A DNA stretch of 64,000 nt. Origin: Actinophytocola sp963729115. Lineage in GTDB: Bacteria > Actinomycetota > Actinomycetes > Mycobacteriales > Pseudonocardiaceae. Under the pieces are notes generated by a model. It was not told the origin of the DNA, ran no database searches, and saw only the letters and a program-made list of their open reading frames with translations. The first letter of the stretch is position 1, and the number at the start of each line of letters is the position of its first letter. A program made the position numbers and the translations under genes. The stretch lies in NCBI GenBank assembly GCA_963729115.1, contig CAVSMR010000012.1, positions 1 to 64,000 of the forward strand, in the 5' to 3' direction. This document shows, piece by piece, positions 17,801-26,816 of the stretch.

Positions 17801-19317
17801 GCACCCTGCCGGCCGGCGGTGTGGACGCCTCGCGGGCGGAGGAGAGGAACTCGTCAGGGATGACGGACGAGCCGATGTCCGAGGAGCTTCCCGGCGAAGA
17901 CGTCCCGGCCCGCCGGCCCCGTCCGGCCTGGCGCTTCGGCACGCTGGCCCTCGTCGTGCTGGTGGCCCTGTGCGGCGTCACGCTGCTGCTCGGCTTCCTC
18001 AACAAGGACCGCTGCGCGGGCCCGGAGTACGGCGCCGACGGACGTAGCGGCCCGGACTACGACCAGCGCAGCAAGCAGGACGTCTGCTACTCCGACATCC
18101 AGTTCCTGTGGCTCGGCCGGGACATCGACCGGCACGTGTTCCCCTACGTCGACGGCAAGCTGACCAAGGACGGCAACCCGGTCGGCGGCGTCGTCGAGTA
18201 CCCGGTGCTGACCGGCGTGATCATCTGGGCCTCGGCGCTGCTCGCGAACACCGACGGCCAGTTCCTGCTGTTCTCCGCGCTCGTGCTGGCGCCGTTCGGC
18301 CTGTTCACCGCGTGGCTGCTGGGCAAGCTCTCGCGCTGGCGGGCGCTGCTGTGGGCGATCGGCCCGCCGCTGGTCATGTACGCCTTCCACAACTGGGAGC
18401 TCCCGGTCGTGGCATGCGCGGTCGCGGCGGTCTACGTGATGCACCGCGGCTGGGGCAGGCGCGGCGCCGACCGGCCGCTGCTGACCCGGGCGACCGTGGC
18501 GGCGGTGCTGCTCGGGCTCGGCTTCGCGTTCAAGGTCTACCCGGCGATCTTCGTGCTGCCGCTGATGCTCTACGTCCTCACCGGCGGCCGCGACGGCCGG
18601 GAGGCCGGCGACCGCAAGGTGGCGGACTGGCTCGGTGCGATCCGGGTGGGCGCCGCGGCGCTCGGCACGGCGGTGCTGGTGAACGTGCCCTTCGCGCTCG
18701 TCGGCTTCGAGGGCCTGAAGGCGTCGTTCATCTTCCAGCTGCAGCGCAAGGCCGACATCACGACGAACTCCATCTGGTTCTGGGGCCTGCGGCCCTACTC
18801 AGACCCGGACAACGAGTCGATGCAGGAGCTGATCGGCGTGCTGTCGCCGACGCTGATGCTGCTGTCGTTCGTGATCGCGTGCGCGCTCGGCTGGCGGCGC
18901 TACGTCAAGGAGGGCACCTATCCCTGGGTCGCGGTGTCCGCGGCCATGCTGTGCGGGTTCCTGTTGCTGCACAAGGTGCACTCGCCCCAGTACACGCTCT
19001 GGCTCGTGCCGATGTTCGTGCTGCTGCGGATCAAGTGGGGCTGGATCCTCGCCTACTTCGTGGCCGACCTCGCGATGGGCATCGGCATCTTCCGCTGGTA
19101 CTACGAGATCTTCTACGGCAAGCACGGCGGCATCTACGACGGCCTGGCCGCCCAGGCGGTCATGGTCGGCGTGTGGGGCCGGGCCGTCCTGCTGGTGGGT
19201 CTGTTCTACGCGTTCCTGACCGCGGGATCCACGGTGGACGAGCCGGCGACCGGGCCTCTCGGCGAGCCCGACCACACCGACCCACCACCCGGTGGCCGAT
19301 CCGCGCTCGCGAGCTAG
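17797..19317 (+). CDS. GT87-family polyprenol-phosphate mannosyltransferase-like membrane protein
   Basis: 506 aa with a cytoplasmic leader and about ten membrane helices. The first extracytoplasmic loop (DVCYSDIQFLWLGRDIDRHV, then VVEYPVLTG) holds the acidic residues expected of the GT-C fold. LHKVHSPQYTLWLVPM is a hallmark of GT87 and related mannosyltransferases. Members use polyprenyl-phosphate mannose to build lipoglycans or wall polymers. GTG start overlaps nfo. The TAG stop lies in a CTAG that is repeated 300 bp downstream on the far side of an inserted transposase fragment. Confidence 0.85.
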   Translation: MSTLPAGGVDASRAEERNSSGMTDEPMSEELPGEDVPARRPRPAWRFGTLALVVLVALCGVTLLLGFLNKDRCAGPEYGADGRSGPDYDQRSKQDVCYSDIQFLWLGRDIDRHVFPYVDGKLTKDGNPVGGVVEYPVLTGVIIWASALLANTDGQFLLFSALVLAPFGLFTAWLLGKLSRWRALLWAIGPPLVMYAFHNWELPVVACAVAAVYVMHRGWGRRGADRPLLTRATVAAVLLGLGFAFKVYPAIFVLPLMLYVLTGGRDGREAGDRKVADWLGAIRVGAAALGTAVLVNVPFALVGFEGLKASFIFQLQRKADITTNSIWFWGLRPYSDPDNESMQELIGVLSPTLMLLSFVIACALGWRRYVKEGTYPWVAVSAAMLCGFLLLHKVHSPQYTLWLVPMFVLLRIKWGWILAYFVADLAMGIGIFRWYYEIFYGKHGGIYDGLAAQAVMVGVWGRAVLLVGLFYAFLTAGSTVDEPATGPLGEPDHTDPPPGGRSALAS

Positions 19318-19619
19318 GCGTAGTGCCCATGAGCGTTGTTGACGGTGGGGCGGCTTGAAATAGGTCTCTGTCACCCACCGTAACGCCCGTCTGACCGTGC
19401 ATGGACGTGCCGGTCGAGCGTGTCCTGTCTGGTCGGCCGGTCGCTCATGTGGTGGTCGAGCTGGGAATCTCACGGGCGACCGGTTACAAATGGCTGGCCC
19501 GCTACCGCGCCGAAGGACCGGCGGGATTGGCTGATCGGTCCAGTCGCGCCCACCGCATCCCGGGCCGGACCCACCCTGCGATCGGTTCACCCGCCGCTAC
19601 TGACCGCGTACAGCTAGGC
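19312..19619. repeat. 8-bp direct repeat AGCTAGGC flanking the IS481 fragment
   Basis: Copies at 19312-19319 and 19612-19619. IS481 of Bordetella is known to duplicate a 6-bp NCTAGN target, and here GCTAGG is identical on both sides. The left copy supplies the TAG stop of the plus-strand GT87 gene. The right copy supplies the stop of the minus-strand GT87 gene. Confidence 0.7.
19319..19612 (+). mobile_element. IS481-family remnant (transposase N-terminal fragment)
   Basis: From about 19370 the frame reads HRNARLTVHGR, then shifts by one base near 19404 and continues VERVLSGRPVAHVVVELGIS followed by ATGYKWLARYRAEGPAGLADR. This is the N-terminal helix-turn-helix region of IS481-type transposases. 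The DDE catalytic core is absent. The piece is about 294 bp and fills the space between two convergent glycosyltransferase genes. No terminal inverted repeats are evident. Confidence 0.8.
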
Positions 19620-21300
19620 CGGCACCTTCGTGCGGCGCAGGCCGGTCACGGTCAGCGTCAGCCGGTCCGGGGCGCCGTCCAGGAAGCCGCCCACCGGGTC
19701 GTCGACCGGGGTGCCCGCGGCGCCCTGGCGGACCAGGTCGCGCGCCGGGTGGTAGATCTCGTACACCACGAGCACGCACAGCCCGATGACCGCGAGATCG
19801 CGCAGCACCACGAACGACAGGAACCAGTCGATCGGCAGGCCCTTCTTGTCGTCGCCGAGGTAGAACGCCATCCGCGGGGCCCACACCAGCGCGTCGATCG
19901 TCATCCACGCCAGCAGGATCCGCCAGCGCGGCACCGCGAGCACGGCCAGCGGCACGAGCCAGAGCGAGTACTGCGGGCTCCACACCTTGTTCGTCACCAG
20001 GAACGCCGCCACCACGAGGAAGCACAGCTGCGCGAGCCGCGGGCGCACCGGTGCCTGCAGCGCGATGAACGCGATCATGGCGCAACAGACGAGGAACAGC
20101 AGCGCGCTGACCGCGTTGAGCCATACCGGCGGCTGCTGGAAGCCGAGCTGCCCGTCGAACCCGGCCCAGCCGGTGAACTGGTTGACGACGTTGTACAGCG
20201 AGTCCGGGTCCGCGCCGCGCAGGTTGTTGCGGTGGAAGAACTCCCACCAGCCGCGCGGGTAGGCGAGCATGATCGGGAGGTTGACCACCGCCCACGCGAG
20301 GATCGCCGCCAGCGCGGTTCGTGCCCACTCCCGGGTCCGCCCCGCGCGCAGGCACAGCACGAGCAGCGGGCCGAGCAGGAACAACGGGTAGAGCTTCGCC
20401 GCGCCGCCCAGACCCCAGCAGCACGCCGGCGAGCACGGGTCTCTTCCGCGCCCACGCGAGCAGGCCGGTCGCCGCGAGCGCGGTTGCCAGCGCGTCGAAG
20501 TTGGTGAACGCGTGGACGAGCAGCAGCGGTGACGCCGCGATGAGCGCCGCGTCCCACGGGCGTTGCCGAGCGGACCTCGTCACCGCCCAGATCGTCACCA
20601 GCCAGGCGAGCGCGAGCCAGAACGCGGAGATGTCGAAGAACACCGTGACCGGGAGCCCGGTCGGCAGCCACCCGGACCCGGCGACCGCGAGCCAGCCGTC
20701 GGTCAGCTTGGCGTTCACCCACTGGAAGAGCCCCGTGAGCACCGGGTACTCCATGTACCGCACGTGCGCGGTCGGCTTGCCCTCGTCGTCGATCCAGCTG
20801 GTCCGGTACGGGAAGCCGCCCTCGTTCAGCCGCTCCGCCGAGTACAGCGGGATGATGTCCGAGTAGCACATGGCGGTGAACGGCCGGTTCGACCGCCAGT
20901 CGAGTTCGAGCTTCTTGCCGCCCTCGTCGTAGAACTGCTGGACGCAGGCCGCCTTGCCGAACCAGCCGATCGCGAGCCCGATCACCGCGATCAGCAGCGC
21001 CACCCGCAGCGGCGTCCAGAACCAGTGCCGGCCGATCACCGCGTGCCGGCCGAGCGGGCCGCCGATGGGCGCGCTGGCGGCGGTCGCGAGCGGCTCGGTC
21101 CACGTCGGGACCACGCGGTCGGCGGGCGTCAGCGTGGCCGTGTCGCCGACCTCGTGCGCCACCTCGACCGGTGCGGTCGCCGAAGCGCCGACGACCCCGC
21201 CGTCGCGCTCCTCGGCGCGGTTCTCGGCGGGGTCGTGGGTGTGATCGGGCTGGTCGTCGCGATCCGTCTCGCCTGGCACGCGGGCGATGCTACGGGGCAT
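19614..21300 (-). pseudogene. Second GT87-family mannosyltransferase-like gene, frameshifted at about 20412
   Basis: The N-terminal part (from ATG 21300) has an acidic leader, a first helix, CYSDIIPLYSAERL and HVRYMEYPVLTGLFQW, running to PVLAGVLLG. One extra base at 20412 then breaks the frame. Skipping it restores GLGGAAKLYPLFLLGPLL and the rest, including TNKVWSPQYSLWLVPLAV and the C-terminus at 19614. The reconstructed protein is about 561 aa. The rest of the gene is intact, so this may be a recent mutation or a sequencing error. It follows the PBP gene by 22 bp in the order seen in mycobacteria (ponA1-Rv0051), which implies a wall-linked glycosylation role. Confidence 0.85.
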
Positions 21301-21322
21301 CGCCCGCCCGCGTGACGGCTAC

Positions 21323-24217
21323 CTAACCCCCGATCGGCGGGAACACAGGTCCGCCCGTCGGTTCGCCGGGATCACCCGGATCGGGAACTGTCGGATCGGG
21401 ATTGGTCGGCTGAGTCGGGTCGGGGTCGCCGGGCTGACCGCCGTTCCCGTCGCCATCCCCGTCGCCATCGCCGTTGCCGTCGCCCCTGCCGTTGCCGTCG
21501 CCCCTGCCCCGGTTGCCGTCGTCCTTGTCCTTGTCCGGGTTGTCCGGGGGCTCCTGGGACTCGCGGTAGTCGGTGCCGATCGGCTCGAACCGGCCGAAGT
21601 CCTCGGGATCGACGTTCTCGAGATATCGGTCCATGAACTCTTGCCAGATCTCGCCCGGCAGCCCGCTGCCGTAGACGATGGCGCCGTCGGCGTTCTTCAG
21701 CGGAATCTGCTTGCCCTTCGGCGTCTCGGCGCCCATGGACACCGCCGCGGAGATCTGCGGCGTGTAGCCGACCATCCACGCCTTCGCGTTGTCCTCGGTG
21801 CTGCCGAACTGGTGCGTTCCGGTCTTGCCGGCGCACTCCTGCTCGCCCGGGCACTCCATCTTCGAGTACTCGATCACCGGCTTGAGCGACTCGGTGACGT
21901 TGCGGGCGATCTGGTGGTTCTTGTCCGAGTTGTTGGCGTCGAACGCCGGCTTCTCGTCCTCCGGCGCCGACCACTTGATCGTGCCGTCCGGGAAGAGCAC
22001 CTGCGAGACCAGGTGCGGCGTGCGATGCATGCCGTCCGCGGCGAAGGTGCCGTACGCGGAGGCCATCTCGAGCGTGGACACGCGGGTGTCACCACCGCCG
22101 ATGGAGATGTTGCCGTCGGGTGCCTGCTTGTCGTCCTTCTCGCCGTTCAGGTCCGACGTGATGCCCGCCTGGCGCGCGGCTGCCAGCACCTTGTTGGTGC
22201 CGACCGTGTTGACCGCGACGTCGTAGAACACCGTGTTGATGGAGCGCTTCATCGCCTCCGCGACGGTGCAGTCCTTGCCGCAGGACGCGCCGCCGGAGTT
22301 GCGCACGGGTGCGGCACGGCCCTTGAACATCCGGCCCGACGTGCCGTCGTAGATGTCGCCGAGGCCCTTGTCCTCCTCCAGCAGCGCGACGAGGTCGAAC
22401 GGCTTGAACGAGGAGCCGGGCTCCTGCTTCGTCGCCGCCCAGTCCAGGCCGACGCCGTTCTCCCCGCCGTAGTAGGCCATCACGCCGCCGGTCTTCGGGT
22501 TCACCGCCACGAGCGCCGGCCGGACGGTCTTGGGCTGACCCTTCAGCACGTCCCGCACGGACTGCTCGGCCATGCGCTGCGCGCGCGGGTCGATGGTCGT
22601 GCGGATCGTGTAGCCCTTCTGGTACAGCTCGTCCTCGGAGATCTTCGCGCGGGACTCGAGCTCCGCGATCACCGCGTTCTTGATGTGTGCCTTGGGGCCG
22701 GTGATGGCCTGCGGGCGCGCCTTCTCCAGCTTCAGCTGCGTGGGGAACTTCTCGGTGGCGACCTTCTCCTTCGGGAACCAGTTGTGGTCCGCCATCTGGC
22801 CCAGCACGTACTGCCAGCGGGTCTCCATGTAGTCCTGGTCCTTGTACCGGCTGGGGTTCTGGATCATGCCGGCGAGCAGGGCTGCCTGGGACGCGGTGAC
22901 CTTGTTGAGCGGTTTTCCGTAGTAGGCCTGGGCGGCGGCGGAGATGCCGTAGGCGCTGCGCCCGAAGTAGATCGTGTTGAGGTAGGCCGTGATGATCTGC
23001 TCTTTGGAGTAGCTGTTGTTCATCTTGTAGGCCGTGACCACCTCGAGCGCCTTGCGCGTGACGGTCTTCTCCTCGTTGCCCGTGGCCTTCTTCACGTACT
23101 GCTGGGTGATCGTCGAGCCACCACCCTCGCCGCCGGAGAGCTGGTTCAGACCCGCACGCAGCACACCGCTGATGTCGAAGCCCGGGTTGTTCATGAAGTC
23201 GGCGTCCTCCGCGGCGAACACCGCGTGCAGGACGTCCTGGGGGATCTCCTCGTACTTGACCAGCGTGCGGTTCTCGCCGCCCTGCGGAACCACCTTGCCC
23301 ATGGGCGCCTTGTTCGCGAACTGCAGCGAGACCGTCTGGCCCTGCTTCTGCTTCACGGACTCCGGCGAGGGCACGTCGACCATCTGGTACGCGACGAAGA
23401 ACCCGACCATCGGCCCGACGATCGCCAGCGCGGTGGCCACGTAGCTCGCGCGGCGCACGCGGCGCCAGATCCTCTTGCGGCGCCGGCGGCGCTGCGTGTC
23501 GGTGAGCGGCGCGCCCTCGTCGTCGAAGGTGCGGACCGGCTGCGGCTCGAGATCGTCCTCGTACGGGTCCCGGTCGTAGTCCAGCTCGCGGTGGGTCAGC
23601 AGCTCCGGCTCGGGACCCGCGCCGGAGCGGCCGCGCATCTGCGGCAGGGCGACGGTCGGGCCGTCCGCGACGCCGCCCGGGCCGGGGCCGGGTCGCCCAC
23701 CGGGACCACCGGGACCACCGGGGCCAACCATGCCGCCGGGACCACCAGGGCCGCCAGGACGTGGCGGGCCGGCCGGTCGCGGCGGGACCGCGCGCGCGGC
23801 ATGGCCGGCCGGCGGACGGGCGCCGCCGGGCGCGCTCGGGCGCTGCGGCGGTTCCTCGGTCGGCCAGGCCGGGCCCGCCGACGGCCGCGCGGGCCGGGGC
23901 GGCGGGGCCGCGTGGTGGGCGCCGCCGCGGGGGTCGTCGTCGGGCAGCCGGTGTGCGGCCCGCCCGTTGGACCCGTTCGCGCCGTGGCCGTTCGGGTGGC
24001 CGTTCGGGTGGCCGTTCGGGTGTCCGTTGGAGTGTCCATTGGACCGCCCGCCGACGCGCGGGCCGCTGGCCTGCGGCTCGCTGTCGTCATCCCACAGCGG
24101 GCTCCAGAAGCCGGTGCGCTCCTGGTGCTCTGCGCCGTTGGCGGGCGAGTCGGGGTCGTCGCCAGTGGGCCACGCCGGCGAGCCGGGGCCTCGCCGGTGG
24201 CTGCGGTGGTCGTTCAC
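21323..24217 (-). CDS. ponA: Bifunctional class A penicillin-binding protein (PonA1-like)
   Basis: 964 aa from GTG 24217, behind GGGAGG. A 250-residue disordered cytoplasmic head rich in NGHP repeats, Pro and Gly leads to one membrane helix (about 256-278). The glycosyltransferase domain shows AAEDADFMNNPGFD and GGSTITQQYVK. The transpeptidase domain shows SSFKPF (nucleophile serine, about residue 605), RSINTV and KTGTHQFGST. The C-terminal tail is Gly/Asp/Asn/Pro-rich. It polymerises and cross-links peptidoglycan. It lies between the DUF5318 gene and the GT87 gene as in mycobacteria. Confidence 0.94.
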   Translation of the reverse strand: MNDHRSHRRGPGSPAWPTGDDPDSPANGAEHQERTGFWSPLWDDDSEPQASGPRVGGRSNGHSNGHPNGHPNGHPNGHGANGSNGRAAHRLPDDDPRGGAHHAAPPPRPARPSAGPAWPTEEPPQRPSAPGGARPPAGHAARAVPPRPAGPPRPGGPGGPGGMVGPGGPGGPGGRPGPGPGGVADGPTVALPQMRGRSGAGPEPELLTHRELDYDRDPYEDDLEPQPVRTFDDEGAPLTDTQRRRRRKRIWRRVRRASYVATALAIVGPMVGFFVAYQMVDVPSPESVKQKQGQTVSLQFANKAPMGKVVPQGGENRTLVKYEEIPQDVLHAVFAAEDADFMNNPGFDISGVLRAGLNQLSGGEGGGSTITQQYVKKATGNEEKTVTRKALEVVTAYKMNNSYSKEQIITAYLNTIYFGRSAYGISAAAQAYYGKPLNKVTASQAALLAGMIQNPSRYKDQDYMETRWQYVLGQMADHNWFPKEKVATEKFPTQLKLEKARPQAITGPKAHIKNAVIAELESRAKISEDELYQKGYTIRTTIDPRAQRMAEQSVRDVLKGQPKTVRPALVAVNPKTGGVMAYYGGENGVGLDWAATKQEPGSSFKPFDLVALLEEDKGLGDIYDGTSGRMFKGRAAPVRNSGGASCGKDCTVAEAMKRSINTVFYDVAVNTVGTNKVLAAARQAGITSDLNGEKDDKQAPDGNISIGGGDTRVSTLEMASAYGTFAADGMHRTPHLVSQVLFPDGTIKWSAPEDEKPAFDANNSDKNHQIARNVTESLKPVIEYSKMECPGEQECAGKTGTHQFGSTEDNAKAWMVGYTPQISAAVSMGAETPKGKQIPLKNADGAIVYGSGLPGEIWQEFMDRYLENVDPEDFGRFEPIGTDYRESQEPPDNPDKDKDDGNRGRGDGNGRGDGNGDGDGDGDGNGGQPGDPDPTQPTNPDPTVPDPGDPGEPTGGPVFPPIGG

Positions 24218-24287
24218 GTACAGGCCTCCCAGAGCGGCGCAGTGGGCGGACGCGCCGTGCGGTGGTCGTTCACGACGTCGTGATCGC

Positions 24288-24695
24288 TCACTCCGCCGCC
24301 GTCCTTCGTCGTGGCTTTCGATCATCTTCGAGTCCACGTGTACCGAGGACGTATGACTGCACCAGGTGGTTCCACCCGCAGGTACGACATACCTCCACCA
24401 CATACACGGTGAACTCCTCGAAGAGGTTCGCCATTCTGGCGAGTTCCTCCGGGGCCCTCGCTGAGCCGGACGCATGTTTCAGCGCGTCACCATAGACCCA
24501 GGAGACCCTGGTCAGGGGCTCTTTGCGGCAGACAGGGCAGGTCACGTCGCTCGGGGCGCCGTGAAACTTCGCCGCACGCAGCAGGTAGGGGTTCGCGTCG
24601 CACACCTCCATGGTGCCGACGCGGCCAGCGTAAACCTCCGCGAGCAGCGCTTTGCGCTGCAGCGCGTAGTCGACTACCTGCCGCTGTGTTCGCAC
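24288..24695 (-). CDS. DUF5318 zinc-ribbon protein
   Basis: 135 aa from GTG 24695 (reads VRTQRQVVDYALQRKALL, the conserved opening of the family). Two CxxC pairs (CPVCRKEPL and CRTCGWNH) should bind one zinc. The family is restricted to actinobacteria and is usually found upstream of ponA1. Its molecular role is unknown. The gap to the PBP gene is 70 bp, so co-transcription is likely. Confidence 0.85.
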   Translation of the reverse strand: MRTQRQVVDYALQRKALLAEVYAGRVGTMEVCDANPYLLRAAKFHGAPSDVTCPVCRKEPLTRVSWVYGDALKHASGSARAPEELARMANLFEEFTVYVVEVCRTCGWNHLVQSYVLGTRGLEDDRKPRRRTAAE

Positions 24696-24889
24696 GCACC
24701 ACAGGGTACGCGGCACCGTTACCACGTCGAGATCCTGTTTGGCATACGGCGCGCGGGCCGGTGGCCCATCCGGGTCGCAGCCGTGATCTGACCAGCGATC
24801 ATTCGCGACGGTTGTCAGCCGATCACGAAAAACTCGTGGGCCCCGGTGATCCACAACACGTCCCATCTCGTGAACGGGTGCCCTTGATG

Positions 24890-24902
24890 TATCGGAGCGA
24901 TA
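24890..24902. promoter_or_regulatory. Candidate PadR operator TATCG-GAG-CGATA
   Basis: A 5-3-5 inverted repeat inside a comparatively AT-rich stretch (ttgatgtatcggagcgatat), 40 bp upstream of the PadR GTG. Position and symmetry fit an autoregulatory site. The divergent DUF5318-ponA promoter lies on the other side, so both could be controlled. Confidence 0.45.
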
Positions 24903-24942
24903 TAGTGGCTGAGTAGGTCACATCGCATGAGGAAGGACACCG

Positions 24943-25524
24943 GTGCTCGAGTTCGCGATCCTCGGGTTGTTGCACGAGGCCCCGATGCACGGCTACGAGC
25001 TGCGCAAACGGCTGTGCGACATGCTCGGCACGTTGCGGACGTTCTCGTACGGCTCGCTGTACCCGACGCTGCGCCGGCTGCTCAAGGCCGGACTCATCGT
25101 CGAGGAGACCCCGCCCACCGACGTCTCTCCCGGTGTCGACGACCGCGGGGCCAGGAGCTGGGGAAAGCGGGCCAAGCGTGTCTACAAGCTGACGGCGGAC
25201 GGCAAGGAGCGGTTCGCGGACATGCTCGCCGACGCCGGCTCGCAGGCGTACGACGACGACGGCTTCGGTGTGCACATGGCGTTCTTCTCCCGCACGCCGG
25301 CCGAGATCAGGATGCGCATCCTGGAGGGCCGGCGGCGCCGGGTCGAGGAACGCCGCGAGGGGCTGCGCTCCTCGATGGCGCGGGCGGGTGAGCAGATCGA
25401 CCGCTACACCCGCGAGCTGCACCGGCTCGGCCTCGAGCACAGCGAGCGGGAGGTTCGCTGGCTCAACGAGCTGATCGCGACCGAACAGAGGGAGCAGAAG
25501 GCACGGCAGGACGACGGCCCCTAG
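24943..25524 (+). CDS. PadR-family transcriptional regulator
   Basis: 193 aa, GTG start behind GAGGAAGGA. The winged helix-turn-helix is at residues 1-80 (LEFAILGLLHEAPMHGYELR, YGSLYPTLRRLLKAGLI). It is followed by an insert (VDDRGARSWGKRAKRVYKLT) and a helical dimerisation region with coiled-coil character (RRRRVEERREGLRSSMARAG). It precedes ino1 on the same strand as in mycobacteria (Rv0047c-Rv0046c), so it may control inositol synthesis. That link is an inference. Confidence 0.9.
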   Translation: MLEFAILGLLHEAPMHGYELRKRLCDMLGTLRTFSYGSLYPTLRRLLKAGLIVEETPPTDVSPGVDDRGARSWGKRAKRVYKLTADGKERFADMLADAGSQAYDDDGFGVHMAFFSRTPAEIRMRILEGRRRRVEERREGLRSSMARAGEQIDRYTRELHRLGLEHSEREVRWLNELIATEQREQKARQDDGP

Positions 25525-25612
25525 CGAGCGCGCAGGGCGCCGGCAGGTCAGCGCGGATCTGTGACGAGCACATCCGTGGGTAGCGCGTGCCCGCGGGAGG
25601 ACCCAGTGACAA

Positions 25613-25640
25613 CGAGCGAGATCAACCGAGCGAGATCAAC
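25613..25640 (+). repeat. 14-bp tandem repeat CGAGCGAGATCAAC x2 in the ino1 leader
   Basis: Two exact adjacent copies, 21 bp upstream of the ino1 ATG. They fall inside a 13-codon frame (GTG 25606 to TGA 25647) that ends 14 nt before the start codon. This could be an operator pair, a leader peptide, or a simple slippage duplication. Confidence 0.6.
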
Positions 25641-25661
25641 ACAGTGAGAAGGAGAACCGGC

Positions 25662-26753
25662 ATGGGCGAACAGCGCCGCAGTGTCCGGGTGGCCATCGTC
25701 GGCGTCGGCAACTGCGCGGCGTCGCTGGTGCAGGGTGTCCACTACTACCGCGATGCCGACCCGGGTTCCCGCGTCCCCGGCCTGATGCACGTGCAGTTCG
25801 GGGAGTACCACGTGGGTGACGTCGAGTTCGTCGCCGCGTTCGACGTGGACGCCAAGAAAGTCGGCCGCGACCTGTCCGAGGCGATCGTCGCGAGCGAGAA
25901 CAACACGATCAAGATCTGCGACGTGCCGCCGCTCGGGGTGACCGTGCAGCGCGGGCACACCTTCGACGGCCTCGGCGAGTTCTACCGGGACATCATCACC
26001 GAGTCCGACGAGTCGCCCGTCGACGTCGTCGCGACGCTGCGCGAGTCGAAGGCGGACGTGCTGGTGTCCTACCTGCCGGTCGGCTCCGAGGAGGCGGACC
26101 GGTTCTACGCCCAGTGCGCGATCGACGCGGGCGTGGCCTTCGTCAACGCGTTGCCGGTGTTCATCGCGTCGGACCCGGCGTGGGCGGCCAAGTTCACCGA
26201 GGCCGGCGTGCCGATCGTGGGCGACGACATCAAGTCCCAGGTGGGTGCCACGATCACGCACCGCGTGCTGGCCAAGCTCTTCGAGGACCGCGGGGTCGAG
26301 CTGCTGCGTACCTACCAGCTCAACTTCGGCGGCAACATGGACTTCATGAACATGCTGGAGCGCAAGCGGCTCCAGTCGAAGAAGATCTCCAAGACGCAGT
26401 CGGTCACCTCGCAGATCCCGCACGAGATGGCGAAGGCCGACGTCCACATCGGACCGTCGGACCACGTGCCGTGGCTGGACGACCGCAAGTGGGCCTACGT
26501 GCGGCTGGAGGGCAAGGCGTTCGGCGACGTGCCGCTGAGCCTGGAGTACAAGCTCGAGGTCTGGGACTCGCCCAACTCCGCCGGCGTGATCATCGACGCG
26601 GTCCGCGCCGCGAAGATCGCGCTCGACCGCGGCATCGGCGGGCCGATCCTGTCGGCGTCGTCCTACTTCATGAAGTCCCCGCCCGAGCAGTACTCGGACT
26701 CGGTCGCCTACGACGCGGTGGAGAAGTTCATCGCCGGCGAGGTCGAGCGCTGA
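25662..26753 (+). CDS. ino1: Inositol-3-phosphate synthase
   Basis: 363 aa from ATG 25662 (AAGGAG at proper spacing). It converts glucose 6-phosphate to inositol 3-phosphate using NAD, the entry step for phosphatidylinositol, lipoglycans and mycothiol. The NAD-binding motif is VAIVGVGNCAASLVQG. Catalytic-region motifs are DDIKSQVGATITHRVLAKLF, NFGGNMDFMN and the lysines in ERKRLQSKKISK. The short actinobacterial length is normal. It follows the PadR gene by 137 bp and the gap has its own leader, so it may have a separate promoter. Confidence 0.95.
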   Translation: MGEQRRSVRVAIVGVGNCAASLVQGVHYYRDADPGSRVPGLMHVQFGEYHVGDVEFVAAFDVDAKKVGRDLSEAIVASENNTIKICDVPPLGVTVQRGHTFDGLGEFYRDIITESDESPVDVVATLRESKADVLVSYLPVGSEEADRFYAQCAIDAGVAFVNALPVFIASDPAWAAKFTEAGVPIVGDDIKSQVGATITHRVLAKLFEDRGVELLRTYQLNFGGNMDFMNMLERKRLQSKKISKTQSVTSQIPHEMAKADVHIGPSDHVPWLDDRKWAYVRLEGKAFGDVPLSLEYKLEVWDSPNSAGVIIDAVRAAKIALDRGIGGPILSASSYFMKSPPEQYSDSVAYDAVEKFIAGEVER

Positions 26754-26816
26754 CCGAGACGCACGGCGATCGGCCGCTGAGCTAAACCCCGGCCCCGGGG
26801 TGGGCGTCAAGGGGGC

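Noticed and set aside
21460..21520. Short tandem DNA repeats in the PBP tail as a CRISPR or minisatellite
   Set aside because: They encode the Gly/Asn/Asp tail of the PBP in frame. There are no spacers of even length.
21287..24283. 998-codon plus-strand frame opposite the PBP gene
   Set aside because: Composition (Arg/Val/Leu/His) is that of an antisense frame, and the opposite strand holds a complete PBP with all catalytic motifs.
26786..26801. Terminator after ino1 (ACCCCGG..CCGGGGT)
   Set aside because: The two halves leave almost no loop, so a stable hairpin is doubtful.
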